This document shows, in pieces, positions 7,863-17,209 of a stretch of DNA of 64,000 bases. Position 1 is the first letter of the stretch, and each line of letters starts with the position of its first letter. The stretch covers positions 186,001-250,000 of the forward strand of contig JADJSS010000002.1 in NCBI GenBank assembly GCA_016711605.1. Direction: 5' to 3'. The translations under genes were made by a program, and so were the position numbers. Below the pieces are notes generated by a model that had not been told where the DNA came from, did not search any database, and saw only the letters and a program-made list of their open reading frames with translations. Source of the stretch: Saprospirales bacterium (GTDB lineage Bacteria > Bacteroidota > Bacteroidia > Chitinophagales > JADIYW01).

Positions 7863-10028
7863 TTAGTAATTTTTATAGCGTTCGTCTTTCACGTCGGCCT
7901 TTTTTAATATTGACTCAAAAATAGACTGAAAATTTAATCTACTTGAATATCTGCTTTCCATAATCTTTTTCACCATACTGATATCCATACCAACATCAGG
8001 ACCTTTTTCGTCAGCAGATTTTGTTTGAATTAAGTACGCAGCACGCTCACCTGCAATTGCTTTTGCTGTTTTGCCAACTGGTGTTCCAAAAATAGTACCT
8101 ACTAGTTTTGGTTCATTGCCGATGCCAGTTGCCATTGCTTGTGAAAACTGCACTATAACTGTATCTAAAACACTTGCATCTTTAACTTTAGCAGCAATTG
8201 CAGCTATATCAGTTGTTCCAGCAGCTGCGTCATTTAATTGTTTCACTAAATCTTTCCCTTTTTTCTCATTTCTCACGATTACAGCTACTTCATCACGAAC
8301 GTCCTCCACTTTTGCAACTCCTTTTTCGGTGATTTTTTTCAATTTTGCCACCACATATTTATTTTCAATTTTATCTTCTAAATAAATTTGATTGGTTTTT
8401 TCTTGCTGAAATGCCCATTGTACTAAATTACGAGCAGCACCAATTTGTGGAACGTCTACCATATTCTGAGACAGTACGATATCTTTTAACAAGTTTTCTG
8501 TTTTGGCTGCTTTATCAAATTTTTCTGCAGTTGAATTTTGTTGTTGAAAAGTAGAAGCTTTATCGTAGGCAATTTTAATTGTTTCATCGCTTGGAGCCAA
8601 TTCCACTACAAAATCAGCAAATTTTGTTACAGTTTTTGGTGATTTTGCATCAATCAATAAAATAATATGTAAACCATATTGCGTTTCTACTTTAGCAATT
8701 TGTCCTGGCTGCATTCCATAAAAAACTTTGTCGTTAAATTCTTTCACCATTTGGCCACGAGTGAAATAACCTAAATCACCACCTTTTGCTTTAGAACCTT
8801 CATCCTTAGAGTTTTCTGAAGCAACTTGACCAAAGTTTTTTTGTTGAGATGAAATAACTCGAATTAAGCTATCTGCTAAAATATTTGCTGATTTTTTTTC
8901 TTCATCAGAACCTTTTCCTTCAGACAATAAGATATGAGCTGCACGAACTGTGTCTGGTGCAATTCTTCTATCAATAATTTTGGTAAACATATAGAAGTTA
9001 CCTTCTTTATATACATTGGTTAAGGTTCCAACTGGTAAATTAAATAAAGTATCTGCATTTCGTTTAGTTTGCAAAACATTATCTTTTGAAAAGTATTCTA
9101 CATTATTTGCTTGTACTGAATTACGTGCAATGAAAGCAGAATCTTTCGGTAAGCTAGTTAAATAATCTGCTCTTAACGAGTTAATTTTTTCTTTTGCTAC
9201 TGCTGTATCATTAGAAGAAGGAAAAATATCAAATGAAACTACATCAATTACACGAGCTGCGTCTCTTTCAAATTTAGCTTTATTATCGTTGATATAAGTT
9301 TGTATTTCGTTATCACTTACTTTGTATTTGTCATCTGGTAAAGATGCGTATGGCACTGCAACTACTGCTGCTTTTGCTGTTCTGTCTGCATTAAGAACTT
9401 CTTTAGCCATAAAAGTTGGCATATAAAATGATTTTGCAATTAAACCTGCATATTTTTGTTTAACTCTGTCATCAGCAATAATGCGTTCAATGTGTGCTAC
9501 TGTTTCTTTGAAATTGGTTTTATTTGCTTTATCAAATTTATCCATTCCATTAATAAATTCTTTTACTTTAGCTTGGTTTAGCTGACCTGTTTCACGATTC
9601 ACAATATCAGGTTGTGCTTGTGCAATTTGACGTAATAAGTTTTGAGCATAAGGACTTGGATTGTTGCCCCAAATTAAATCTGCTAATTCAGCTGGACTTA
9701 CATCTAATGCTAACGATTTATAGGAATCGCCTAAAAGCTGATTTGAGGTCATGGTATTCCAAACTTCTTCCTGAATTTGAGCTCTTGACTGATCGTTTAG
9801 TTGAAAAGTAGGATTAATTAGTTTAATACCTTCTTCGTAGAAAGTTACTTGTGAGCTAAACTCTTTTCCAGAGATATTTGCACCATTTATTTTACCTACA
9901 TTATTTTTACTTCCACCACCTCTATTATTGGTATTAAAAGCTTCTTCTATAATAAAAATAAATAATGCCAACGCAATAAAACCTACTAATATCCATGAGC
10001 GTTGTCTGATTTTTCCTATAACTGCCAT
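7863..10028 (-). CDS. PpiD-like peptidylprolyl isomerase / SurA-type chaperone
   Basis: This 721-residue membrane-anchored periplasmic foldase has one N-terminal TM helix (about residues 11-28, WILVGFIALALFIFII) followed by a SurA_N-like helical region (GKINGANISGKEFSSQVTFYEE). A parvulin domain starts near residue 358 (VRAAHILLSEGKG, GGDLGYFTRGQMVKEF, TQYGLHIILL). This is the standard PpiD architecture, and it probably helps outer-membrane or secreted proteins fold after Sec export. The hemolysin-type gene lies 98 bp upstream on the same strand. The terminator at 7814-7845 follows. The symbol is left blank because PpiD and SurA paralogues are not cleanly separated in Bacteroidota. Confidence 0.9.
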   Translation of the reverse strand: MAVIGKIRQRSWILVGFIALALFIFIIEEAFNTNNRGGGSKNNVGKINGANISGKEFSSQVTFYEEGIKLINPTFQLNDQSRAQIQEEVWNTMTSNQLLGDSYKSLALDVSPAELADLIWGNNPSPYAQNLLRQIAQAQPDIVNRETGQLNQAKVKEFINGMDKFDKANKTNFKETVAHIERIIADDRVKQKYAGLIAKSFYMPTFMAKEVLNADRTAKAAVVAVPYASLPDDKYKVSDNEIQTYINDNKAKFERDAARVIDVVSFDIFPSSNDTAVAKEKINSLRADYLTSLPKDSAFIARNSVQANNVEYFSKDNVLQTKRNADTLFNLPVGTLTNVYKEGNFYMFTKIIDRRIAPDTVRAAHILLSEGKGSDEEKKSANILADSLIRVISSQQKNFGQVASENSKDEGSKAKGGDLGYFTRGQMVKEFNDKVFYGMQPGQIAKVETQYGLHIILLIDAKSPKTVTKFADFVVELAPSDETIKIAYDKASTFQQQNSTAEKFDKAAKTENLLKDIVLSQNMVDVPQIGAARNLVQWAFQQEKTNQIYLEDKIENKYVVAKLKKITEKGVAKVEDVRDEVAVIVRNEKKGKDLVKQLNDAAAGTTDIAAIAAKVKDASVLDTVIVQFSQAMATGIGNEPKLVGTIFGTPVGKTAKAIAGERAAYLIQTKSADEKGPDVGMDISMVKKIMESRYSSRLNFQSIFESILKKADVKDERYKNY

Positions 10029-10126
10029 TTCTTGCTTATTTTAAAGTGTGCAAAGATAGGAAATTAATTTGAAAATTAGAAAATGAAAGATTTGAGTTTA
10101 TAAATTGGTTGTATTTACAATAATTG

Positions 10127-11389
10127 CTATTGATTGACAATATCTTCGTTTATAACCAATTTTACGGTTTCGATTTTTGTTTCAGAAACATCGAGTATTT
10201 TGAACGAATATTGGTCGATTTCTATGATTTCGTTGGTTTCTGGAATAGTTTCGTGGTGCGCAATAATGAAACCAGAAAGCGTATCATAGTCACCATCAGG
10301 TATTTGTAGGTTATATTCTTCGTTGATACGGTCAATTTCTAATCTTCCAGACAAAATGAATTCATTTTTAGATAATTGATTATCTACAAGTTCATCTTTA
10401 TCATATTCATCATCAATTTCGCCAAAAATTTCTTCTAAAATATCTTCTAACGTAATAATGCCAGCCGTTCCGCCATATTCGTTCACGACCCAAGCAATGC
10501 TTTTATTTTCTTTGATAAAGTCATTGAGTAATTTCTGAATTTGCATGGTTTCAGGAATCACTTTTATTTCCATTAAAATAGCTTCTATGGTTGCAGGATT
10601 TTTATGTAAATCGAAATGATGCACATAACCAACAATTTTATCAATTGTATCATCAAAAACTAAAATACGAGAATGATAGGTTTCAATAATTATGTTTTTT
10701 AAATCTTCGATATTATCGTGCAAATCAATTGCTGTAATTTCGCGGCGCGGCACCATACAATCGCGTACACGCAAGTTTTTCAAATACAAGGCGTTTTCAA
10801 ACAATTCGGTATCTACTTCGTCTTCGTCGTTTTCTTCTTTTGGACTGTGGTCTTTAATAAATTTTTCTAAATCTAACGTAGAAAACTGAAAATCGTGTTC
10901 AGAAACTTTTACGCCAAATGCTTTAAATAAGAGTTGAGAAATGCCGTTAATAAGCAAAACTGCTGGTGTAAGCAAATAATGCATTACACGAAATGGAACA
11001 GCCATGATTGGTAAAATAGAATCGGCAAATACTTTGAAAATTACTTTTGGAACATACTCGCCAAAAAACAAGACAACAGTGGTAGAAATAACGGTTTGAA
11101 TAGCAATTACCAAAACATGTGAAGCTAAATATCTATCTAAAATTGGCTCTAATAAACCAGCGCATAAAATACCAAAAGTAATTAAAACGATGTTGTTTCC
11201 AAGTAATGTGGTGATGATAAATTTAGAAGGATTCTTGATGTAATCATTCAAAATTTTTCCAGATAAAGTGCCGCGTTGAAAGCTTAATTCTATTTTTAAT
11301 TTATTGGCAGAAAGGAACGCGATTTCGATGCCAGAAAACATGGCAGAAAACAATAATGTTAGAATAATTAAAAAGATGGTTGTTCCCAT
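10127..11389 (-). CDS. CNNM/CorC-type (hemolysin family) membrane protein with CBS pair
   Basis: The protein has 420 residues. The N-terminal DUF21 domain has four hydrophobic segments within residues 1-150 (starting MGTTIFLIILTLLFSAMFSG). Next comes a CBS-domain pair (CMVPRREITAIDL, ILVFDDTIDKIVGYVHHFDL, VVNEYGGTAGIITLEDILEE) and a C-terminal CorC_HlyC domain (DYDTLSGFIIAHHETIP). Family members are linked to Mg2+/Co2+ efflux, and the old 'hemolysin' name is misleading. A GldE identity is possible but not supported, since no ssb or mutY neighbours are present. It is co-directional with the PpiD-like gene. Confidence 0.9.
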   Translation of the reverse strand: MGTTIFLIILTLLFSAMFSGIEIAFLSANKLKIELSFQRGTLSGKILNDYIKNPSKFIITTLLGNNIVLITFGILCAGLLEPILDRYLASHVLVIAIQTVISTTVVLFFGEYVPKVIFKVFADSILPIMAVPFRVMHYLLTPAVLLINGISQLLFKAFGVKVSEHDFQFSTLDLEKFIKDHSPKEENDEDEVDTELFENALYLKNLRVRDCMVPRREITAIDLHDNIEDLKNIIIETYHSRILVFDDTIDKIVGYVHHFDLHKNPATIEAILMEIKVIPETMQIQKLLNDFIKENKSIAWVVNEYGGTAGIITLEDILEEIFGEIDDEYDKDELVDNQLSKNEFILSGRLEIDRINEEYNLQIPDGDYDTLSGFIIAHHETIPETNEIIEIDQYSFKILDVSETKIETVKLVINEDIVNQ

Positions 11390-11508
11390 TTACGATGTAA
11401 AGATAGGAAAATCTGTTGTACGATTTTAGATTTGTAAATAAAATTAGCTATTCAGTTGGCCAAAACGAAAGACAGAAAAATGATTTTAGCTTATTTATAG
11501 TACATTTA

Positions 11509-13422
11509 TTAATCTTCAGAAAGCACGATAATTAAATCGTCTGGTGAAAAAGTAAATTTATCTGTTTTCTTCGGATTTAATCTTACGCCAAAATGTTCGT
11601 CTGAGTTGCTACTTTCTGCAGTTACGCGATAACCAATAGCAGTTTCGTTTAATTGTGCAGCGCGTTCCACGATTGTATAAAAATCCATTTCTTCGCCAGT
11701 TTTTACATATCTGCTTACTGGTTTCAAATAAATCTCAGAACCATCAGCATCAAATAAAATATCATACACTTTTTTCAAGTCTTTATTCTCACTGAGTTGG
11801 CTAAGCATTAAACTTATTAAATTATCACCAACAATAAAATCATCTGCTTTTGCCACGACACCTAAATCTCTGTTTCTTATGTCTAGCATTTCTGAAACGA
11901 TGCTAAAATCTTTATTTACTTTCTCACTTATTGCTCGAAGGTGCAACAAACATATCAAAGTAATTGCATCGCTTTCCTGCACATCCATTCCATCTTTATA
12001 ACTCAATAAAATAATGTGGTCAAAATTTTCTACTCGTAAACTGTCTAATGTGTTCCTATCAATTATATTTCCTTTCATGTAAGAAATATTTTGATTTTTT
12101 ACATTCGCTTTTAAATCCGTTAACGATGCTTCAATATCTATTTCACTATCTGCTAGAATCAATACTTCAGAACCTTTTGCAACATAATTATCTAATTCTT
12201 CTATGATACTAGTGCCTCTATTATTCCATCCTAGTATTAATGAATGTTCTGTTTTAACATCATCTTTTTCAAAATTATTAAATACATCATGCTTAATATT
12301 CCAACTCGACATTCCACTTATTTTCACGGTATCGTCGTCTTCACTAATAGCAATCACTTGGTCGCCATTATTTATTACTGTATCCATTGGTGGATTTATC
12401 AGAACATTTTTATCAGAAGTAAACAAACCAATAATAGATGAAGTGTTGTATGCAAATAATGCATCTTTGTATGTTTTACCTGCTAACGATTTTTCTTCAT
12501 TAAAATAAATTTCATCACCATCAAACTGCAACAATTCAGTATAAACTACACTTAATCCAGATTGGCGACACGTTTGAGCGGTAATTTTAGAAATCAAGTT
12601 AGATGAAAGCACAAATACGGTTTCATTATTTCCAACCAATTCGGCTGCTTCCATATTTTTAGGATCTTTTACTTCTGCGACTATATGGTATGCTTCTTTC
12701 TTTCTGTTTTTACCATTGGTTAATGCTAATACAGATTTTATAACATAAGTGTCTGCATTTGCTTCTTCATTTGCCAATACAATTATTGAGCGCGCTGCGT
12801 TTGGATTTACTACATTGATTGCTGATGATTCTAATGGACTTCCACTTCTGCATATTATTTTTGTATTTTTAAAATCTTCGATTTTTTCTCGAATCTCATC
12901 ATCCATTTCTACTTTATCTCTATCTGCTAAAATTACGATGCTCGGATTTTTTTGATTTGAATTGGCTTCTATTATTTCTTTAATGATTGAAAATACTTTT
13001 TCGGACCAACCTAAAATTAGTGTATGATTTGTTTCTAAAACTTTTGATTTTCCTTTTTTTAGTTCGTCAATTTTTTCATCAATACCACTTGAAATAGAAC
13101 CAATTAAAATAGAGATGACAAAAATACCAACCAGTGTTGCAATAAAACGAACGATTCTGAAAGGCCAAGCATCTGCTGGGTCGCCACCCATAGTTCCTGA
13201 ATCTAAAGTTGCCATTAAACTTTGCCAAGCGCCTTCAAAAAAACCGAGTGGACTTTCGGCATCACCTGATTCTTTAATACCAAAAATTAGAATTACTAAA
13301 CCTAAAAGCAAAACAATTGCCAATGATACAATTGCCAGCCATTTTATAACACCACTTGGTCCAGATGACATGGTGTTTTCAAAATAATATCGAAATTTTT
13401 CTTTTAGTGTTGGTTTTTGCAT
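11509..13422 (-). CDS. CASTOR/POLLUX-related ion channel with RCK/TrkA-N domains
   Basis: The protein has 637 residues. Two TM helices (about 25-47 and 88-110) flank a pore-like segment (FEGAWQSLMATLDSGTMGGDP). Two regulator-of-conductance-like Rossmann domains follow, starting HTLILGWSEKVFSIIKEI and HSLILGWNNRGTSIIEEL. This matches the bacterial relatives of plant CASTOR/POLLUX channels, which gate K+ or Ca2+. The ion is not deducible here. The gene is transcribed alone, with gaps of more than 100 bp on both sides. Confidence 0.85.
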   Translation of the reverse strand: MQKPTLKEKFRYYFENTMSSGPSGVIKWLAIVSLAIVLLLGLVILIFGIKESGDAESPLGFFEGAWQSLMATLDSGTMGGDPADAWPFRIVRFIATLVGIFVISILIGSISSGIDEKIDELKKGKSKVLETNHTLILGWSEKVFSIIKEIIEANSNQKNPSIVILADRDKVEMDDEIREKIEDFKNTKIICRSGSPLESSAINVVNPNAARSIIVLANEEANADTYVIKSVLALTNGKNRKKEAYHIVAEVKDPKNMEAAELVGNNETVFVLSSNLISKITAQTCRQSGLSVVYTELLQFDGDEIYFNEEKSLAGKTYKDALFAYNTSSIIGLFTSDKNVLINPPMDTVINNGDQVIAISEDDDTVKISGMSSWNIKHDVFNNFEKDDVKTEHSLILGWNNRGTSIIEELDNYVAKGSEVLILADSEIDIEASLTDLKANVKNQNISYMKGNIIDRNTLDSLRVENFDHIILLSYKDGMDVQESDAITLICLLHLRAISEKVNKDFSIVSEMLDIRNRDLGVVAKADDFIVGDNLISLMLSQLSENKDLKKVYDILFDADGSEIYLKPVSRYVKTGEEMDFYTIVERAAQLNETAIGYRVTAESSNSDEHFGVRLNPKKTDKFTFSPDDLIIVLSED

Positions 13423-13619
13423 AGTACAATTTTAAATGTTTGATTTTTGTGGATGTTAAGATAATAAATATCAATAAATACTCATGCATAAATTAATACC
13501 TGATGGTAGGTATTTAATTAACGTTAGATATTTACATAGAAAAGGAAAAAGCGTCAGATTTTATTTTCTAATTTTGGTATATTTATCTTTTATTTTTTTA
13601 CACTAAAAATAAATAAACT

Positions 13620-14093
13620 ATGTCATTCTTTTCAAAAGTTAAACAAGCATTAGGTATTGGTACTATATCTGTAAAAATTAATGTTCCAGGTCAGTTAAAT
13701 GCTTCTGATGGAATACTCAAAGGCTCGTTGCTATTAACTGCCAAAAGCGATCAGAAAGTAAAAAAGATGGAAGTAAAACTGGAAGAAGAACAAACAACAG
13801 GAAGAGGTGATAATAAAAAAGTAAATACATACACTATTGGTTCATGGAATGACAATAGTATGTTTGAAATGAAAACAGGTGAAACTAAAACAGTAGAGTT
13901 TGAATTTCCAGTTCAGGTTTATAAATCTTCAACCGACCAGTTAGCAGAAAAAAGTGGTATGTTAGGAGGTTTAGGCAAAATGGCAAAATTTGCGGATAAT
14001 GCACGTAGTGAATTTAAAGTAAATGCTGAAGTAGATGTAGAAGGTGCAAAATTAGACCCGAGTGATTCTTGCAATATAAATATTATTAAGTAG
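13620..14093 (+). CDS. Spo0M-like arrestin-fold protein
   Basis: This 157-residue cytoplasmic protein begins MSFFSKVKQALGIGTISVKI and continues LNASDGILKGSLLLTAKSDQKVKKMEVKLEEE, then TVEFEFPVQV and ARSEFKVNAEVDVEGAKLDPSD. This is the pattern of the Spo0M/SpoOM family, an arrestin-like beta-sandwich found in many non-sporulating bacteria. The role outside Bacillus is unknown. It is the only plus-strand gene in a minus-strand stretch, and its 3' end converges on the small ORF after lptC. Confidence 0.7.
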   Translation: MSFFSKVKQALGIGTISVKINVPGQLNASDGILKGSLLLTAKSDQKVKKMEVKLEEEQTTGRGDNKKVNTYTIGSWNDNSMFEMKTGETKTVEFEFPVQVYKSSTDQLAEKSGMLGGLGKMAKFADNARSEFKVNAEVDVEGAKLDPSDSCNINIIK

Positions 14094-14132
14094 TAGAAAG
14101 AGTAAAAGAACATTTTTGACTTTTAATCTTTT

Positions 14133-14285
14133 TCATTTTAATCTTCTATGATGCCAAACAAAGTAAATGCTTACTAAAAGTATAATGTATAAAAACCAAT
14201 CGTTGCCTTTAAAGAATCCATCTTGAATGGTTTTGATTACTATGATAATTACAGTAACAATAGTAAGTATGAGCCAGCGTACCAT
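14133..14285 (-). CDS. Small hydrophobic protein downstream of lptC (50 aa)
   Basis: The ATG at 14285 lies 3 bases after the lptC stop codon and opens a 50-codon frame ending in TGA at 14133. The peptide has two hydrophobic helices (WLILTIVTVIIIVIKTI at about 4-20 and WFLYIILLVSIYFVW at about 30-44) joined by QDGFFKGND, and a basic end HHRRLK. The arrangement suggests translational coupling to lptC and a small inner-membrane protein. I do not recognise a family. Support comes from the tight spacing, the complete frame and the sensible two-helix hairpin topology. Confidence 0.6.
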   Translation of the reverse strand: MVRWLILTIVTVIIIVIKTIQDGFFKGNDWFLYIILLVSIYFVWHHRRLK

Positions 14286-14287
14286 AT

Positions 14288-14896
14288 TTATTCTTTAAAA
14301 CCATTATCGTCATCTACAGAAACAATTCCTGTTACTTTACGAATGGTATAATTAGAGAAATCTTCATCAGCATCAAAGCCAATTCCATTTATAATATTAT
14401 CTGGTGTTTTTATTCGAATTGCTTTATCTGTCCAAACTCTTTTTGTTTTTATGTTCCAAGTCAATTCTTGCGATTCCATAATTTCATTTTTTGCATTTTC
14501 CATGTGTACATTTCCTGAAGCAATAATGAGTTGTTTCGCATCGTCATTTACGCCATAGTCTGCTTTCAGTACAGATATCATATCCAATGTTTCATAAAAC
14601 TTAACCAACAAGCCATTGCTAAATTCTAACTTTGATTGCGCTTTTGTATAACGTTTTACTTTAGGTGCCGTCACAATAGCTCGTGCATATTCACCTTCTT
14701 TATAAATAAATTTTACACTATCAGCTACTTCAACATCTGCATCTTTTTCATCGAACATTGCTTTTATTTTAGACAAAGGAACTTGTTCGCATGAAGAAAA
14801 AAAGAAAAAGGAGCAAAAAACAAGGAACAAAAATTTGAGATTTGAGATTTGAGATTTGAGATTTAAAGAATAATATTTAAGGTAACTTTTTTTCAT
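14288..14896 (-). CDS. lptC: LPS export periplasmic protein LptC
   Basis: The protein has 202 residues from the ATG at 14896 (an alternative ATG at 14908 adds four). It has a lipoprotein-like or signal segment ending FFFFSSC. The LptC fold follows (ARAIVTAPKVKRYTKAQSKLEF, NAKNEIMESQELTWNIKTKRVWTDKAIRI, IINGIGFDADEDFSNYTI), which belongs to the trans-periplasmic LPS bridge. It lies 38 bp below the EnvC-like gene, so the two are probably co-transcribed. The DNA for residues 12-24 contains four exact copies of the heptamer ATTTGAG (14833-14860), so the region before the hydrophobic core is repeat-derived. Confidence 0.85.
   Translation of the reverse strand: MKKSYLKYYSLNLKSQISNLKFLFLVFCSFFFFSSCEQVPLSKIKAMFDEKDADVEVADSVKFIYKEGEYARAIVTAPKVKRYTKAQSKLEFSNGLLVKFYETLDMISVLKADYGVNDDAKQLIIASGNVHMENAKNEIMESQELTWNIKTKRVWTDKAIRIKTPDNIINGIGFDADEDFSNYTIRKVTGIVSVDDDNGFKE
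14833..14860. repeat. 7-bp tandem repeat (ATTTGAG x4) in the lptC signal region
   Basis: Four perfect tandem heptamers are followed by a partial copy. Seven is not a multiple of three, so the encoded peptide varies across the array (LKSQISNLK), and loss or gain of one unit would frameshift lptC. It may be a phase-variable site or simply a replication-slippage relic. Confidence 0.7.
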
Positions 14897-14934
14897 ACTA
14901 AATCTCATTAACTAATATCTCAATTCTAATTAAC

Positions 14935-16356
14935 TTATTTTTTAAATATCCAATCAGATGGATTCAATTTTGATGCGCCTTTCCAAACTTCTAAATGCAC
15001 TTCTGTAATATTATCTTCATCGGTAAATGCTGTTCCAATGACTTGTTTAGTAGATATTTTTTGTCCTTTAGTAACATTTACTGATGCTAATTTTGAATAC
15101 ACGGTGAAATAATCGCCGTGAGAAATAATCACTGCATTTTTAAATGTTGGATTATTTAAAATACCAACCACTTTTCCTTCAAACACACAACGAACACTGC
15201 TATTTACTTCCGTTCTGATATCGATTCCATTATTTTCAATAGAAACATTATTTAATTCTGGATGATTGTAGCGTCCAAAACCTTTGCTGATAAATCCTTT
15301 TTCAATTGGCCAAGGCAGTTTTCCTTTATTGCCATAAAAATTATTTGTTAGCTGATCGTATTCAGGTGTAGCACCTAATTTTGCTGGTGCTTCCACTTTT
15401 TTATTTGCTGCTTCAATATCTGCTTTTGATGCTTCTTTACCTTCTTCTTTTGCTTTTTTTACAGCCAATTCTGCTGCTTTTTTCTTTGCTGCTTCTTCAG
15501 CTGCCAATTTTGCTGCTCGTTCTGCTTCTTCTTTTTTACGTTTTTCTTCAGCTAATCTTGCTAGCTCAATTTCTTTTTTAATTATTGCTTCAATTTGTCC
15601 GTTTAATTTTTGTGCAGCAGCTTGTTTTTTAACAATATCACTTTGTAATAAAACTTCTTGTTTTTTAAGTGATTGTACGACTTGGTTTTTTTGTGTTACC
15701 GTTTGGTTGAGTTGTTTCTTCTCTTTTACTTGTCCGTTTAGTAACTCTTCTTTCGTTTTCTTCTTAGTGTTTATACTGGCAATTTGACCGGAAATTTGTG
15801 TTTTAGTATCTAAAATTTGTTCTGCTTGCACTTTTCTAAAACCAGCATATTTGCGTAGATAATTTACGCGACGCAATGCTTCGGAAAATGAATTTGCATT
15901 GGCAATAAATAATATCTTATCTGCAAATCGTTGTGTCTTATATGTTTTTACAACTGCGTCTGCATATTCTTTTTTAAGTTGTGCTAATTGCGTTTCTCGT
16001 AATTTTAATTCACTAATGTTTTCATTTATTTTTTCTGTAAAGGTTCCAATTTCTGTTTCTACTTCGCCTATTAATTTCTGGCGCAATTCAATTTGCTTGC
16101 TCAATGCTGTTAAATCGGCAATGGTAGCTGCTTTCGACGCTTTTGTTTCAGTTAAAACTTTTTGCGTGAATTTTATTTCTTCTAATAGTTTTTTACGTTT
16201 TGCTTCTAGTGCTGTTTTCTTATCTTGAGAAAAAGAGGATGTGCTTGAAACCAACATCATTGCCAAAACAATTAATTTGAAAATTGAAAAGAAAGCAAAC
16301 TTATGTTTGTTGCATATTAATTTATGTTTTACAATATGTAGGTCTTTATTTTTCAA
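14935..16356 (-). CDS. EnvC-like murein hydrolase activator (degenerate M23 domain)
   Basis: The protein has 473 residues. A signal peptide ends near SSFSQ. A long coiled coil occupies residues 45-320 (Glu/Lys/Ala-rich, including AEEKRKKEEAERAAKLAAEE). A C-terminal LytM/M23 fold covers about residues 345-473. The zinc motifs are altered: NNGIDIRT replaces HxGxDI, and YSKL replaces the Tyr-x-His-Leu motif, while the final HLEVW retains one His. This pattern matches EnvC/NlpD-type factors that activate amidases rather than cleave peptidoglycan themselves. It overlaps the end of the DUF4292 gene by 11 bases. Confidence 0.85.
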   Translation of the reverse strand: MKNKDLHIVKHKLICNKHKFAFFSIFKLIVLAMMLVSSTSSFSQDKKTALEAKRKKLLEEIKFTQKVLTETKASKAATIADLTALSKQIELRQKLIGEVETEIGTFTEKINENISELKLRETQLAQLKKEYADAVVKTYKTQRFADKILFIANANSFSEALRRVNYLRKYAGFRKVQAEQILDTKTQISGQIASINTKKKTKEELLNGQVKEKKQLNQTVTQKNQVVQSLKKQEVLLQSDIVKKQAAAQKLNGQIEAIIKKEIELARLAEEKRKKEEAERAAKLAAEEAAKKKAAELAVKKAKEEGKEASKADIEAANKKVEAPAKLGATPEYDQLTNNFYGNKGKLPWPIEKGFISKGFGRYNHPELNNVSIENNGIDIRTEVNSSVRCVFEGKVVGILNNPTFKNAVIISHGDYFTVYSKLASVNVTKGQKISTKQVIGTAFTDEDNITEVHLEVWKGASKLNPSDWIFKK

Positions 16357-17206
16357 TCGTATATTTTGGATTTATTGAAAATGGATATTCTAAACCTTGA
16401 GCAATGTTAATGCTTTGAAATTTTGCATCCATTTGAAAAGTTTGTCCAGCACTTTTTATCGTCAACAATCTATCTAATGGAAACTGTTTATTTAAAGTAG
16501 TTTGATAATTGTTATAAGCTGAAGTTAGTGTTTGATTTTGTTGTTTATCTGTTACAAAAATCGAACTTAAAAAATTAGATGGTTTATTGAAAACAACATT
16601 CGTTAAAAAACGCGCACCATCAGAACTCATTGAAATATTGCTTGCATTGTTAGCATATTTCGCTTTTGAAGCATCAAAAAATAATAAATTTCCAAGCAAT
16701 AAATTTTCAATATCCGTAAACGACAAATCAATCAACGCTTTTTGTTTGATGTATGATATTGGTTTCAGAATATATCTGTCGTTAATTTTATCCATTATTT
16801 TGATGCTGTCTTTTGTAATTAAAACGCGCGCGCCTTCGATGCCAATGATAGACATAGAAAGCCAAATTTTTTCGCCTTTTTTCCAACGAATGTTAGTTGT
16901 GAAACTTTGATTTAATTCTGGTGACGAAACTTTGGTTTTTAATTTCGCAGTGAGTTCTTTAAATTCCAGTTCATTTTTCTTCAAACTTGTGAGCATTTGC
17001 TGCACATTTGCATCAACTGTAGAAATTGGTGTGGTAACAGTTGGTGTGGTTGTAGTAGTTTGTGAAGTATCGCTTTTTTTTATTTTTTTGGTGTGATGAC
17101 AGCCACTAATTATTGTTATTGCAAGCAATATTAAGATTGGAAAGCGTGTTTTATGTGCTGATTTTTTAAATCGTAATTTGTCCATTGTAAATCGTGAATC
17201 ATTCAA
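16346..17206 (-). CDS. DUF4292 lipoprotein
   Basis: The protein has 286 residues (263-286 depending on which upstream ATG is used). It has a lipoprotein signal with lipobox ISGC in LLAITIISGCHHTKK. The rest is a beta-rich domain (FTTNIRWKKGEKIWLSMSII, GARVLITKDSIKIMD, LLGNLLFFD) typical of Bacteroidota DUF4292, which resembles LolA/LolB-type lipoprotein carriers. It is flanked by the TPR gene (3 bp upstream) and the EnvC-like gene (11-bp overlap), so it is part of a tight envelope operon. Role in outer-membrane biogenesis is inferred from fold and context only. Confidence 0.8.
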   Translation of the reverse strand: MNDSRFTMDKLRFKKSAHKTRFPILILLAITIISGCHHTKKIKKSDTSQTTTTTPTVTTPISTVDANVQQMLTSLKKNELEFKELTAKLKTKVSSPELNQSFTTNIRWKKGEKIWLSMSIIGIEGARVLITKDSIKIMDKINDRYILKPISYIKQKALIDLSFTDIENLLLGNLLFFDASKAKYANNASNISMSSDGARFLTNVVFNKPSNFLSSIFVTDKQQNQTLTSAYNNYQTTLNKQFPLDRLLTIKSAGQTFQMDAKFQSINIAQGLEYPFSINPKYTIEK

Positions 17207-17209
17207 AAA

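Noticed and set aside
15381..15581. Leucine-rich ORF antisense to the EnvC-like gene
   Set aside because: It is a shadow of the Lys/Glu/Ala-rich coiled coil on the other strand.
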